From contig NZ_JAGIZA010000011.1 in assembly GCF_017813365.1 (NCBI RefSeq), positions 1 through 64,000 on the forward strand: DNA of 64,000 nucleotides, read 5' to 3'. The notes under the pieces were generated by a model. The model had not been told where the DNA came from, did no database searches, and saw only the letters and a program-made list of their open reading frames with translations. Position 1 is the stretch's first letter, and each line of letters begins with the position of its first letter. Positions 1 to 8,356 of this stretch are shown in pieces. Source of the stretch: Roseomonas indoligenes. GTDB taxonomy: Bacteria; Pseudomonadota; Alphaproteobacteria; Acetobacterales; Acetobacteraceae. Both the position numbers and the translations under genes were made by a program.

Positions 1-120
1 GCCAGCTCTACGTCAGGCCATCTTCCATCGGCTCTTCGCCCACCTCGCCGAACCCGTCCGATGCCCACACTGCAGACGTCGGTTCCTGCCGACCATCCAC
101 TCTAAAGTGCCCAGGTAGTG
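1..120. other. Window edge, no gene recognised
   Basis: This stretch lies downstream of the stop codon of the leftmost binding-protein gene. Open frames cross it on both strands, but none has a recognisable family pattern, start or ribosome binding site. It may be intergenic, or the tail of something beginning outside the window. Nothing more can be supported. Confidence 0.4.
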
Positions 121-1143
121 CTAGGCTGCGGTCATGCGGATCGATGTGTCGAGGAAGGCGTTGGTATAGGCCTTCTCCACCTCGAAGGGCTGTGCCCCCT
201 CGAAATTGGCCTGGATCAGCTCGTAATCGGCCTTCATCCGCTCCGCGCTGAAGGCGCCGAGGGCGACGGCCGTCGTCGTGGGGTCGCGCTGCAGCTCGAC
301 CACGCGCTCCCAGACGCGCTGCTGCGTCCAGTCGTCCAGGCCGGAGGCGGCGGCGAAGAGGGCGCGGATCGCGGGCTGGGGATCGGCGACGGAGGCCGCG
401 AAGGCGCGCTGGGAGACCTGCACGAACTTGCGCACTGCGTCCGGCTTGCCGGCCAGGAAGTCCCCGTTCACGACGATGGAGTTGCCGTAGGCGTTGAGGC
501 CGAGGTCCACCCAGCGCTGGAAGCCGAGATCGGCGCCGAATTCCCGAACCTTCAGGTCGTGCTCGTTCCAGAAGTCCGAGGTGATGTCGATCACCTTGTT
601 CTTCAGGGAGGGAATTTTGGCGGGGGGCGCCACGTTCACGAAGCGGACGGAGGCGGGATCGATGCCGGCCTTGCGGGCGAAGATCGGCCACATGATGCGG
701 GAGGCATCGCCGGGCGGGTTGCCGATGGAGCGTCCCGGGAAGTCCTTCGGGCCAGTGATGCCGTTGCTCTTCAGCCAATAGAAGGTTTGCGCCGAGTTGG
801 CGAAGATCGTCATCACCGCGACGAGGTTGCCGCCGCGCCCGCGGGCGAGCAGCGCAGTCGCCATGTCGGAGATGCCGATCTGCGCCGTGCCGGCTACCAC
901 GCGCTGCGAGGAGAGGCCGGAGCCGCGCCCGGCCTCGATCGTCACGTCCAGTCCCGCCTGATCGTACCAGCCGTTCGCCTTGGCCAGGTAGTAGGGGGCG
1001 TGGTCCGCGTAGGGGGTCCAGTTCAGGACGAAGGTGATCCTCTCCTTCGCCTGGGCGCGGGCGATGCCCGGTGCTGCCAGGGGCGCGACGAGGCCGGCGA
1101 GCAGGAGCCCGCGGCGACCGATGGCGGCGGAGTCGCTGGGCAT
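121..1143 (-). CDS. ABC transporter substrate-binding protein, NMT1/THI5-like
   Basis: Periplasmic binding protein of an ABC importer, 340 residues. The N-terminus has a twin-arginine-like start (RR at residues 9-10), a hydrophobic stretch and an Ala-X-Ala cleavage region near residue 31. The mature part begins ITFVLNWTPYADHAPYYLAK, the usual opening of NMT1/THI5-like proteins that bind pyrimidine precursors, alkanesulfonates or aromatic acids. It is transcribed away from the TetR gene at 1254. The matching permease and ATPase lie on the other strand (1994, 5787), so the transporter is split across a divergent promoter region. The ligand cannot be read from sequence; a thiamine-pyrimidine role is only one option, and no THI-box is visible upstream. 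Confidence 0.9.
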   Translation of the reverse strand: MPSDSAAIGRRGLLLAGLVAPLAAPGIARAQAKERITFVLNWTPYADHAPYYLAKANGWYDQAGLDVTIEAGRGSGLSSQRVVAGTAQIGISDMATALLARGRGGNLVAVMTIFANSAQTFYWLKSNGITGPKDFPGRSIGNPPGDASRIMWPIFARKAGIDPASVRFVNVAPPAKIPSLKNKVIDITSDFWNEHDLKVREFGADLGFQRWVDLGLNAYGNSIVVNGDFLAGKPDAVRKFVQVSQRAFAASVADPQPAIRALFAAASGLDDWTQQRVWERVVELQRDPTTTAVALGAFSAERMKADYELIQANFEGAQPFEVEKAYTNAFLDTSIRMTAA

Positions 1144-1224
1144 GCGCGCTTGATCCCTTCAAGACCCGGCCTCGCGGGCTGTCAGGTGGAGCGTATCACG
1201 CTAGTATCAGGTCGCAACAAGTTT

Positions 1225-1240
1225 CCAACCAAATGGTTGG
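1225..1240. promoter_or_regulatory. Operator-like palindrome 1 (TetR candidate site)
   Basis: CCAACCAAATGGTTGG is a palindrome with two 7-bp arms around AA. It lies 13 bp before the TetR start, in the gap between the divergent binding-protein and TetR genes. Its CAAC-N6-GTTG core recurs at 1928-1941. Such sites are typical of TetR autoregulation, and the ACCA-N2-TGGT centre resembles RutR-type boxes. Binding is inferred. Confidence 0.6.
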
Positions 1241-1253
1241 TAGGGAAGCCAGC

Positions 1254-1916
1254 ATGCCGAACCGAGCCGCCGCCCGCCCGGCGGCACCGCGCCGCGAGCC
1301 CGGCAAGCGCGACCCGGAGAGCACACGCCGCGCGCTTCTGGACGCCGCGATCGGCGAGTTCGCGGAGAAGGGCCTGGCGGGTGCGCGCGTGGACGAGATC
1401 GCCGCGCGGGCCGAGGTGAACAAGCAGCTTGTCTACCACCACTTCGGCACGAAGGAGGACCTCTACGCGGCGGCGCTGGAGGAGGTCTATGCCGCCATCC
1501 GGGAGAAGGAGAGGGCGCTGCACCTGGACGACCTGCCGCCGCGGGAGGCCATGGAGCGGCTGGTCGGGTTCTCCTTCGACTATCTGAGCGCCCATCCCGA
1601 ATTCGTCGCGCTGCTGAACGACGAGAACGGGCATGGCGGGCGGCATGTGCGCGCCTCCCCCCGGCTGCGGCAGATGCATTCGCCGCTGGTGGGGATGGTG
1701 GGGGAGACGCTGGAGCGCGGGGCGCGGGAGGGGCTGTTCCGGGACGACCTGGACGCGGTGGACCTCTACATCACCATCGCCGGGGTCTCGTACTTCTTCT
1801 TCTCCAACAACCGCACCCTTTCGGCGATCTTCGGCAAGCGGCTGGACACCCGGCCCGCCGTCTCGCGCCACCGCGCGCATGTGATCCGCTTCGTGCTGGC
1901 CGCCCTCCGGCCCTGA
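1254..1916 (+). CDS. TetR family transcriptional regulator
   Basis: Dimeric DNA-binding repressor, 220 residues. After a basic Ala/Arg-rich N-terminus comes a classic TetR helix-turn-helix (about residues 20-65) with VDEIAARAEVNKQLVYHHFG. The C-terminal half carries a YFFFSNNRTLSAIFG stretch, as in TetR proteins with the common C-terminal domain 29. An open frame runs further upstream, but the ATG at 1254 is chosen because it follows an AGGGAAG-like ribosome site and sits just after the palindrome. It heads the transporter/enzyme run to 6551, and its two candidate operators (1225, 1925) flank it. Its effector is unknown and probably related to the transported ligand. Confidence 0.9.
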   Translation: MPNRAAARPAAPRREPGKRDPESTRRALLDAAIGEFAEKGLAGARVDEIAARAEVNKQLVYHHFGTKEDLYAAALEEVYAAIREKERALHLDDLPPREAMERLVGFSFDYLSAHPEFVALLNDENGHGGRHVRASPRLRQMHSPLVGMVGETLERGAREGLFRDDLDAVDLYITIAGVSYFFFSNNRTLSAIFGKRLDTRPAVSRHRAHVIRFVLAALRP

Positions 1917-1924
1917 CGGGACCT

Positions 1925-1944
1925 TGTCAACTATCCGGTTGACA
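1925..1944. promoter_or_regulatory. Operator-like palindrome 2, upstream of the ABC permease
   Basis: TGTCAAC, six bases, then GTTGACA: 7-bp inverted arms ending 49 bp before the permease start. The CAAC-N6-GTTG core has the same spacing as the palindrome at 1225-1240, which suggests a second site for the same TetR protein. TTGACA at 1939-1944 could also serve as a -35 element. Confidence 0.55.
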
Positions 1945-1993
1945 GGACCTCCGGGCGGCTCCTAGCGTTTCGGGAGGACAAGGAAGGGTTGGG

Positions 1994-2824
1994 ATGGCAG
2001 CGGAGGCGCGCAGCGACATTCCGGCCGGCGTCGTCGCCGCGCGGGATCCGCGCCGGGTTGCGGCGGCCAGGGCGGTGCGGCGGCGCTGGGGCATCATCCT
2101 GCTCGTGCATCTTGCCGCGGTCGTGCTGTGGGAGGCGCTGGCGCGGCTGGCGGGGCTGCCCGCCTTCCTGCTGCCGGCGCCGAGCGCGGTGGTGGCGACG
2201 CTGGGCAACCCGAACCATGCCTGGGCATCGAACACGCTCGTCACCCTTGCCGAGATCGCGGGCGGCTACGCGTTGGCGATCGCGCTCGGCGTGCTGGGCG
2301 CGCTGCTGTTCACCTGGTCGCGCACGCTGTCGCTGCTGGTCTTCCCTCTGCTCGTCACGCTCAACATGATCCCGAAGGTGGCGCTGGGCCCGATCATGAT
2401 CGTGTGGATGAGCTACGGCATCGTCACCAACATGCTCATCACCTTCAGCCTGTGCTTCTTCCCCATCCTGCTGACCACGGTGCGCGGGCTGCAGGAGGTA
2501 GAGCCGGACCTGCTGGACCTCGTGCACTCGCTGAAGGGGTCGCGCCTGCAGGTGTTCCGCTATATCCAGCTTCCCGGCGCGCTGCCCTACATCTTCTCCG
2601 GCATGAAGGTGGCCGCCATCCTCGCGGTGGCGGGGGCGGTGGTGGGCGAGTTCGTCGCCTCAGAGCGGGGGCTCGCCTACCTGATGATCCAGGTGCAGTC
2701 CTCGCTCGATACGGCGGCCATGTTCATGGCCGTCATCATCCTTACCCTGCTCGGCCTTGCCCTCTATCTCCTCGTGCTGGGGCTCGAGCACCGCTTCGTC
2801 CCGAGGGACGCCAGGAAGGGATAG
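1994..2824 (+). CDS. ABC transporter permease (SsuC/TauC/ThiX type)
   Basis: Inner-membrane subunit of an importer, 276 residues with about six hydrophobic segments. The cytoplasmic coupling loop EPDLLDLVHSLKGSRLQ...IQLPGALPYIF (about residues 165-200) fits the EAA motif of binding-protein-dependent permeases. It starts at ATG 1994 after an AGGAAGG ribosome site. It is the first structural gene after the TetR regulator, and the ATPase follows four genes later at 5787. The specificity is that of the NMT1-like binding protein at 121 and is not known. Confidence 0.92.
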   Translation: MAAEARSDIPAGVVAARDPRRVAAARAVRRRWGIILLVHLAAVVLWEALARLAGLPAFLLPAPSAVVATLGNPNHAWASNTLVTLAEIAGGYALAIALGVLGALLFTWSRTLSLLVFPLLVTLNMIPKVALGPIMIVWMSYGIVTNMLITFSLCFFPILLTTVRGLQEVEPDLLDLVHSLKGSRLQVFRYIQLPGALPYIFSGMKVAAILAVAGAVVGEFVASERGLAYLMIQVQSSLDTAAMFMAVIILTLLGLALYLLVLGLEHRFVPRDARKG

Positions 2825-2827
2825 GCC

Positions 2828-3901
2828 ATGTCCGCCCAAGCCAGAGACAGTGTCGGCGAACAGCGCTGGCTGGATGCCGCCGACCTTCCCGACCGCATCG
2901 CGGACGAGGCGGAGCTGGATGATTTCCTCTCCCGCCCCAGCCGGGCGCTGGCGGCCGACCTCGCGGCGCTGGATGGAGACATCATGGTGCTCGGCGTCGG
3001 CGGGAAGATGGGGCCGACCCTCGCGCGCCTGGCGCGCAACGCGGCGCCGGACAAGCGGGTCTTCGGCGTGGCGCGCTTCAGCGAGGCGGGGCTGCGCGAG
3101 GGGCTGGAGCGGCACGGCGTGGAGACGATCGCCTGCGACCTGCTGGACCGCGCGGCGCTGGACGGGCTGCCGCGCGCGCGGAACGTCATCCTCATGGCCG
3201 GGCGGAAGTTCGGCGCTGCCGGGGACCAGTCCCTGACCTGGGCGATGAACACGCATGTGCCTGCGCTGGTGGCGGAGTCCTTCCGGGCGTCCCGCATCGT
3301 CGCCTTCTCCACGGGCTGCGTTTATCCCTTCGTGCCGGTGAACGGCCCCGGCTCCACCGAGGACAGTCCGCTCGACCCGCCGGGGGAATACGCCTTCTCC
3401 TGCATCGGGCGGGAGCGGCTGATCCAGCACTTCTCCGCCCAGCACGGCACGCCCGGCCGGCTGTTCCGGCTGAACTACGCGATCGACCTGCGCTACGGCG
3501 TGCTGTTCGACGTGGCGACGAAGGTGATGGCGGGCGAGCCGGTGGACGTGACCATGGGCCATGTCAACGTGATCTGGCAGGGCGACGCCAATGCCCAGGC
3601 GCTGCGCTGCCTGCACCAGGCCACCGTGCCCGCCGCGCCGCTGAACGTGACGGGGCCGGAGACCATTCCCGTGCGCTGGCTGGCCAAGGCCTTCGGCGAG
3701 CGGCTGGGCAAGCCGGTGACGATCACGGGGCAGGAGGCGCCGACCGCCTGGCTGAACAACGCGGCGGAGGCGGCGCGGCTGTTCGGATACCCCGTGGTGC
3801 CGCTGGCGCGGATGATCGACTGGGTGGCGGACTGGGTGGCGCGGGGCGGCAAGGCGCTGGGCAAGCCCACGCATTTCGAGGTGCGGGATGGCACCTACTG
3901 A
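2828..3901 (+). CDS. NAD-dependent epimerase/dehydratase family protein
   Basis: Extended short-chain dehydrogenase fold, 357 residues. A 50-residue leader precedes the Rossmann dinucleotide motif GVGGKMG (56-62). The active-site segment STGCVYPF (161-168) is followed by Y188 of the expected YxxxK motif, but the lysine position is C192 (YAFSC). The catalytic lysine is therefore absent, so normal epimerase chemistry is doubtful. The gene follows the permease by 3 bp and overlaps the GNAT gene by 14 bp, so it is translated as part of the transporter operon. It may bind NAD and a sugar acid or lactone-like substrate; no substrate is assigned. Confidence 0.85.
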   Translation: MSAQARDSVGEQRWLDAADLPDRIADEAELDDFLSRPSRALAADLAALDGDIMVLGVGGKMGPTLARLARNAAPDKRVFGVARFSEAGLREGLERHGVETIACDLLDRAALDGLPRARNVILMAGRKFGAAGDQSLTWAMNTHVPALVAESFRASRIVAFSTGCVYPFVPVNGPGSTEDSPLDPPGEYAFSCIGRERLIQHFSAQHGTPGRLFRLNYAIDLRYGVLFDVATKVMAGEPVDVTMGHVNVIWQGDANAQALRCLHQATVPAAPLNVTGPETIPVRWLAKAFGERLGKPVTITGQEAPTAWLNNAAEAARLFGYPVVPLARMIDWVADWVARGGKALGKPTHFEVRDGTY

Positions 3902-4718
3902 GGCCCTCCCCGTCGCAGCGCTCGGCACATCCGCCATGGACGGCTGCCTCGCCCTCTCGCGCGAGGCTGGCTGGAACCAGGCGGAGGCGGATTGGCGCCT
4001 GTTCTTCGAGGACGGCACGGTGTTCGGCATCGGCGGCGAAAGGCCCGTCGCGACCGGCGCCGTCCTGCCATATCGGGAGGGCGGGTTTGCCTGGATCGGG
4101 ATGGTGCTCGTCACGGCCTCCCAGCGCGGGCGGGGGCTGGGGACCCGGGTCCTGCGGCACGGCCTCGGCCTGCTGGCGGAAGCCGGGCTGGTCCCGGTGC
4201 TGGACGCCACGCCGGCGGGGGCGCGCATCTACCGGCCGCTCGGCTTCGTGGCGCAGCTCGGGCTGACGCGCTGGCGTGGCCCTGGCGGCGGCGAGGCACC
4301 GGAAGGACCGCGCCGCGTGACGGCGGAGGACCTGCCGCGGCTGGCGGCGCTCGATGCCGGGGCCTTCGGTGCGGCCCGGCCCAGCCTGCTCGGGGCCCTG
4401 ATGCGGCGCGCGCCGGCGGTCGGTCATCTGGAGGGGGAGGGCTTCGTGCTCGGGCGCGATGGCGACCGGGCCACGCAGCTCGGCCCGCTCGTCGCGCCCG
4501 ACGAGGCGGCGGCGCTGCGGCTGCTGCGGGCGGCGCTGGCCCGCGCGCCGGGCGAGGTGATTATCGACATCGCCGATCGCTGCACGGCCCTGGCCGATGC
4601 CCTGCGCGCCCGCGGCTTCGCGCCGGAGCGCCCCTATACGCGCATGGCGCTGGGCCATGCCGCCCCTTTCGGGGATCCGTCCCGCCTGATGGCGGTGGCG
4701 GGGCCCGAGCTCGGCTGA
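3888..4718 (+). CDS. GNAT family N-acetyltransferase
   Basis: Acetyl-CoA-dependent acyltransferase, 276 residues. The N-terminal half holds the GNAT core, with [22 protein letters not shown] (about residues 70-92) as the acetyl-CoA pyrophosphate loop (RGRGLG). ARIYRPLGF follows, as in the C-terminal part of the fold. The second half (about 145-260) looks like a degenerate second acetyltransferase-like domain, ending [12 protein letters not shown]. The start overlaps the epimerase stop by 14 bp, implying translational coupling. It may acetylate a product of the neighbouring aldolase or epimerase; that is inference. Confidence 0.85.
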   Translation: MAPTEALPVAALGTSAMDGCLALSREAGWNQAEADWRLFFEDGTVFGIGGERPVATGAVLPYREGGFAWIGMVLVTASQRGRGLGTRVLRHGLGLLAEAGLVPVLDATPAGARIYRPLGFVAQLGLTRWRGPGGGEAPEGPRRVTAEDLPRLAALDAGAFGAARPSLLGALMRRAPAVGHLEGEGFVLGRDGDRATQLGPLVAPDEAAALRLLRAALARAPGEVIIDIADRCTALADALRARGFAPERPYTRMALGHAAPFGDPSRLMAVAGPELG

Positions 4719-4728
4719 GAGGACCACC

Positions 4729-5790
4729 ATGCCGCTGCACCGTAGCGACCTGCCGCCAGAGACGCTCCGCCTGCTGCGGCAGGGTGTCGCCATCCCCGCC
4801 CATCCGCTCGCGCTGGATGCGGGGCGGCGCTTCGACCGGCGGCGGCAGCGGGGGCTGACGCGCTACTACGTGGATGCCGGTTCGGGCGGGCTTGCGGTGG
4901 GCGTGCACACCACGCAGTTCGAGATCCGCGATGTCGGCCTCTACGCCCCCGTGCTGGAGGCGGCGATGGAGGATGCGCGGGGCTGGACGGACCGGCCGAT
5001 GGTGATGGTGGCCGGGCTGGCCGGGCGCACCGCGCAGGCGGTGCAGGAGGCGCGCACGGCCGTCTCGCTCGGCTACCATGCCGGCCTGCTCAGCCTGGCG
5101 GCGATGAAGGGCGGCTCGGAGGAGGAGATCCTGGAGCACTGCCGGAGCGTCGCGGCGGAGATTCCGCTGGTCGGGTTCTACCTACAGCCCTCCGTGGGCG
5201 GCATTCCGCTCGGGGTGGATTTCTGGCGGGCTTTCTGCGCCATCGACAACGTCGTCGCGGTGAAGGTGGCGCCGTTCAACCGCTACCGCACGCTGGACGT
5301 GGTGCGCGGGCTGGCGGAGGCGCGGGCGGAGGATCGCGTGACCCTCTATACGGGGAATGACGACCACATCGTGCTCGACCTCGTGACGCCGTTCACCGTG
5401 CGGCGGGACGGGGAGGCGGTGACGCTGCGCTTCCAGGGCGGGCTGCTCGGCCACTGGTCGGTCTGGACGAGGGGCGCAGTGCGGCTGCTGGAGCGGCTGA
5501 AGGAGGCCGTGGCGGCAGGGCCGCTCTCGCCCGAGATCCTGGCGCTGGATTCCGCCGTGACGGATTGCAATGCGGCCTTCTTCGACGTGGCCAACGACTT
5601 CCACGGCTGCATCGCCGGCTGCCACGAGGTGCTGCGCCGCCAAGGGCTCCTGGAGGGCACCTGGTGCCTCAATCCCGCCGAGGGGCTGAGCCCCGGGCAG
5701 GCGGAGGCGATCGACCGGGTGCTACGACTTTATCCCGAATTCTCCGACGACGAGTTCGTTGCCGCCAACCGGGAGCGCTGGCTGTCGTGA
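4729..5790 (+). CDS. Dihydrodipicolinate synthase family protein
   Basis: TIM-barrel aldolase/dehydratase forming a Schiff base with 2-oxo acids, 353 residues, longer than the usual 290-300. The likely Schiff-base lysine is K179 in VVAVKVAP, and the helper tyrosine is Y151 in GFYLQPSVGG. True DapA is unlikely, given the length, the altered motifs and the catabolic context. It starts 10 bp after the GNAT gene, and its TGA overlaps the ATPase GTG start. Together with the epimerase-like protein and the transporter it suggests breakdown of an imported oxo or hydroxy acid. The substrate is unknown. Confidence 0.85.
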   Translation: MPLHRSDLPPETLRLLRQGVAIPAHPLALDAGRRFDRRRQRGLTRYYVDAGSGGLAVGVHTTQFEIRDVGLYAPVLEAAMEDARGWTDRPMVMVAGLAGRTAQAVQEARTAVSLGYHAGLLSLAAMKGGSEEEILEHCRSVAAEIPLVGFYLQPSVGGIPLGVDFWRAFCAIDNVVAVKVAPFNRYRTLDVVRGLAEARAEDRVTLYTGNDDHIVLDLVTPFTVRRDGEAVTLRFQGGLLGHWSVWTRGAVRLLERLKEAVAAGPLSPEILALDSAVTDCNAAFFDVANDFHGCIAGCHEVLRRQGLLEGTWCLNPAEGLSPGQAEAIDRVLRLYPEFSDDEFVAANRERWLS

Positions 5791-6551
5791 CCGAGCCGCT
5801 GATCCGGCTGGAGAAGGTCCGCAAGACCTACCGCACCGATGGGCAGGATTTCACCGCCGTCTCCGACGTGACGATGACGGTGGATGAGGGCGACCTCGTC
5901 TCCCTTGTCGGCCCCTCCGGCTGCGGCAAGACGACGGTGCTGAAGATCCTGGCGGGGCTGCACGAGGCGAGCGAGGGCACCGTGCGGATCGGCAATGCCG
6001 AATCCGGCTTCGTGCCGGGGCGCGACGTGGGAATGGTGTTCCAGCAGGCGCTTCTGCTGAAGTGGCGGACCATCCTGGAGAACGTGACCCTGCCGGCGGA
6101 AATCCTGGGCCTACCGAAGCAGGAATCGCGCGAGCGCGCGCGCCACCTGCTGAATATGGTGGGGCTGCGCGGCTTCGAGGGCAGCTATCCCTACCAGCTC
6201 TCCGGCGGGATGCAGCAGCGCGCCGCCATTGCCCGCGCCCTGGTGCACGACCCGAAGCTAATCCTGATGGACGAGCCCTTCGGCGCGCTGGACGCGCTGA
6301 CGCGCGAGAAGATGAACCTGGAGATGCTGCGCATCTGGCGGGAGAGTGGGAAGACGATCCTCTTCGTCACGCACTCCATTCAGGAGGCCGTGTTCCTCGG
6401 CTCGCGCTGCGCCGTGCTGACGGCCGGGCCGGCGCGGATGGCCGACACCTTCCGCATCGACCTGCCGGCGGAGCGCGGGTTGGAGATCAAGACGACGGAA
6501 GCGTTCGGCGTCTATGTGAAGCGGATCTACGCGCAGCTTGGGATGCATTGA
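5787..6551 (+). CDS. ABC transporter ATP-binding protein (SsuB/TauB type)
   Basis: Cytoplasmic ATPase of the importer, 254 residues. Walker A is GPSGCGKTT (42-50), the signature is LSGGMQQR (138-145), Walker B is LILMDEP (158-164), and the switch histidine follows in FVTHS. The frame is open further upstream, but the GTG at 5787 is preferred because it overlaps the preceding stop as GTGA and leaves a normal N-terminus. It completes the transporter begun by the genes at 121 and 1994 and is the last gene of the operon. A strong hairpin follows about 37 bp downstream, at the edge of repeat copy 1. Confidence 0.93.
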   Translation: MTEPLIRLEKVRKTYRTDGQDFTAVSDVTMTVDEGDLVSLVGPSGCGKTTVLKILAGLHEASEGTVRIGNAESGFVPGRDVGMVFQQALLLKWRTILENVTLPAEILGLPKQESRERARHLLNMVGLRGFEGSYPYQLSGGMQQRAAIARALVHDPKLILMDEPFGALDALTREKMNLEMLRIWRESGKTILFVTHSIQEAVFLGSRCAVLTAGPARMADTFRIDLPAERGLEIKTTEAFGVYVKRIYAQLGMH

Positions 6552-6587
6552 CGTCGCGGGGGAGTGGTCCTGGGCTGGTGATTTGTC

Positions 6588-6623
6588 CCGGGGAGAGGAA
6601 GAAGGAATTCTTCCTCTCCCCGG
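6588..6623. terminator. Perfect 16-bp hairpin
   Basis: CCGGGGAGAGGAAGAA, loop GGAA, then TTCTTCCTCTCCCCGG: a perfect 16-bp stem. It follows the ABC ATPase stop by 36 bp and could end that operon, although no T-run follows directly. It is the left end of repeat copy 1; the second copy keeps a version with two mismatches. Confidence 0.6.
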
Positions 6624-6803
6624 ACCCCTCTCCATCATCTTTTTCTAGGCTTTGGGATTCCTTGATTGACGGTGCGCCCCGGCTCGTGGAGCCGAGGCGA
6701 CTGCAGGGGCAGGATCAATCCCGATCGTAGGGATGGACATGTCAGGTCAGTTCCGCGGCAGCCCGATGCAGGTCCAGGAGGCTCAGCCTCCTGGCGGGGG
6801 TTT

Positions 6804-6822
6804 CAGGGGGCGGCGCCCCCTG
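6804..6822. terminator. G/C palindrome after the aminotransferase gene
   Basis: CAGGGGGCGGCGCCCCCTG is symmetrical over 19 bp. On the minus strand it starts about 10 bp after the aminotransferase stop. It is the right end of repeat copy 1 and probably serves as a minus-strand terminator. No clear T-run is present. Confidence 0.5.
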
Positions 6823-6832
6823 GTCCGGGGCA

Positions 6833-8164
6833 TCAAGCCCGGGCGGCGCCTCCTCGGATCGTCTCTACGATCTGTCCGATCTCGTCCTTGCCGATCCCGA
6901 GCGGCGGCGATAGCACGAGCGAGTCCCCGGTGGCGCGGATGAGCACCCCGGACTCGAAGCAGTGGGCGGCCACGGCCTTCGCGCGGGCCGGGCCGCCGCC
7001 GGCGGCGGGGCCGAACTCGATCGCGGCGAGGAGGCCGATGTTGCGGATGTCCGTCACGCCCGGGGCGTCGCGAAGGCTGTGGACGGCTTCCTCCCATGGG
7101 GTGGCGATCTCGGCGGCGCGCTGGAACAGGCCTTCTTCCTGGTAGACCTCCAGGGTGGCGAGGGCGGCCGCGGCGGCGAGGGGGTGGCCGGAATAGGTGT
7201 AGCCGTGCATGAATTCCGTCGTGCCGTCGGGCTGCGCGTTCAGGCCCTCCGCCACGCGGTCGCTGATGAGGACACCGCCCATGGGAACGGCGCCGTTCGT
7301 CATGCCCTTGGCGCAGCAGATCAGGTCGGGGAGCACGCCCAGCGCCTGGCTGCCGAAGGGGGCGCCGAGGCGGCCGAAGCCGGTGACGACCTCGTCGAAG
7401 ATCAGCAGCAGGCCGTGGCGGTCGCAGATCTCGCGCAGGCGCTCCAGGTAGCCGGCGGGGGGCACGAGGACGCCGGTGGAGCCGGCCACCGGCTCCACGA
7501 TCACAGCGGCGATGGTGGAGGCGTCCTGCGCGGCCACGATGCCTTCCAGCGCGTCGGCGAAGTCGGTGCCGCCATGGGGCGGACGGCCGCGGCTGAAGGC
7601 GTTGCGCGCGGGGTCGTGCGTGTGGGGCAGGTGGGAGGTGCCGGCGAGGAGCGGGCCGAAATGCTTGCGCTGCGGCCCGATGCCCGCGACGGAGAGGCCG
7701 CCGAAACCGACGCCGTGATAGCTGCGCTGCCGGCCGACGAGCTTCACGCGCTGCCCTTCGCCGCGCACGGAGTGGTAGGCAAGGGCGAGCTTGAGGGCGG
7801 TGTCCACGGCTTCCGAGCCGGAGCCGGCGAAGAAGACGTGGTTGAAGCCGTCCGGCGCGACGGCGGTCAGGCGGTTGGCGTATTCGAAGGCCGCGGGGTG
7901 GCCGAGGCCGAAGGAGGAGGCGTAGTCCAGCTGCCCGGCCTGGGTGCGGATGGCCTCCACGATGCGGGGGTGGCAGTGGCCGGCGTTGACGCACCAGAGG
8001 CCGGAGATGGCGTCGAGGATCTTCCGGCCTTCCGGCGTGACGTAGTGCATTCCCTTCGCGCGGGTGACGAAGCGCGGGTCCTGCTTCCAGGTCCGGTTCG
8101 GCGTGAAGGGCATCCAGAAGGCATCGAGCGCATTCGGGGGCGTGTCGAAGGCGAGGTCGTTCAT
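6833..8164 (-). CDS. Class III aminotransferase (beta-alanine/omega-amino acid:pyruvate type)
   Basis: PLP-dependent transaminase, 443 residues, moving an amino group from an omega-amino acid or amine to pyruvate. The start MNDLAFD...FWMPFTPNRTWKQDPR and the text GLWCVNAGH resemble omega-amino acid:pyruvate aminotransferases. DEVVTGFGR (257-265) is the PLP-aspartate motif and K286 (CCAKGMTNG) the Schiff-base lysine. The frame extends to 9298, but that part overlaps the opposite-strand gene. ATG 8164 gives the normal family length. It is divergent from the C45/peptide-transport operon, so it may act on an amine or amino acid released there. The exact substrate is not determined. Confidence 0.9.
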   Translation of the reverse strand: MNDLAFDTPPNALDAFWMPFTPNRTWKQDPRFVTRAKGMHYVTPEGRKILDAISGLWCVNAGHCHPRIVEAIRTQAGQLDYASSFGLGHPAAFEYANRLTAVAPDGFNHVFFAGSGSEAVDTALKLALAYHSVRGEGQRVKLVGRQRSYHGVGFGGLSVAGIGPQRKHFGPLLAGTSHLPHTHDPARNAFSRGRPPHGGTDFADALEGIVAAQDASTIAAVIVEPVAGSTGVLVPPAGYLERLREICDRHGLLLIFDEVVTGFGRLGAPFGSQALGVLPDLICCAKGMTNGAVPMGGVLISDRVAEGLNAQPDGTTEFMHGYTYSGHPLAAAAALATLEVYQEEGLFQRAAEIATPWEEAVHSLRDAPGVTDIRNIGLLAAIEFGPAAGGGPARAKAVAAHCFESGVLIRATGDSLVLSPPLGIGKDEIGQIVETIRGGAARA

Positions 8165-8318
8165 GGTCGGTCCGTGTCGTTGAGGGAGGAGGCTCAGGGG
8201 GCGCGCGGCGGTACCACGGCTGGGCGGCCCCGTTCCTGGACACGGTGGGGAAGGGCAGGGCGGGACGGCATCGCGCTTTCCTGTTGAGCTTCCCGGCGGG
8301 ACGTTGCAGGATGCTTGC

Positions 8319-8336
8319 ACTTTGGCTTTCCAAAGT
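8319..8336. promoter_or_regulatory. Operator-like inverted repeat in divergent gap
   Basis: ACTTTGG, CTTT, CCAAAGT: 7-bp inverted arms in the 192-bp gap between the aminotransferase and the C45 gene, ending 20 bp before the C45 start. The operon it precedes ends with a GntR gene (14409), which is the natural candidate for binding here. Binding is inferred from position and symmetry only. Confidence 0.5.
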
Positions 8337-8356
8337 CCAGCAAGGACGAGCCCGGC

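Larger units (their letters stand above)
6584..6830. repeat. Intergenic repeat, copy 1
   Basis: This 247-bp non-coding block matches the block at 40526-40788 in the same orientation. Shared segments include the GAGAGGAAG...AATTCT...CCTCTCCCCGG hairpin, the GGCTCGT...GCCGAGGCGAC stem, AGGGGCAGGATC, TCAGGTCAG, GGCAGCCCGATGCAGGTCC, and the closing GCGGGGGTT...CAGGGGGCGGCGCCC palindrome. Copy 1 ends 3 bp from the stop codon of the minus-strand aminotransferase gene. No reading frame within it is convincing. It looks like a structured 3'-flank element or a small non-autonomous repeat. Confidence 0.85.

Noticed and set aside
1-120. Possible gene or transposase remnant at the window edge
   Set aside because: No frame gives a recognised family or start.
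1144-1253. THI-box (thiamine) riboswitch by the NMT1-like gene
   Set aside because: No CTGAGA...ACCTGA-like core was found; only the palindrome is clear.
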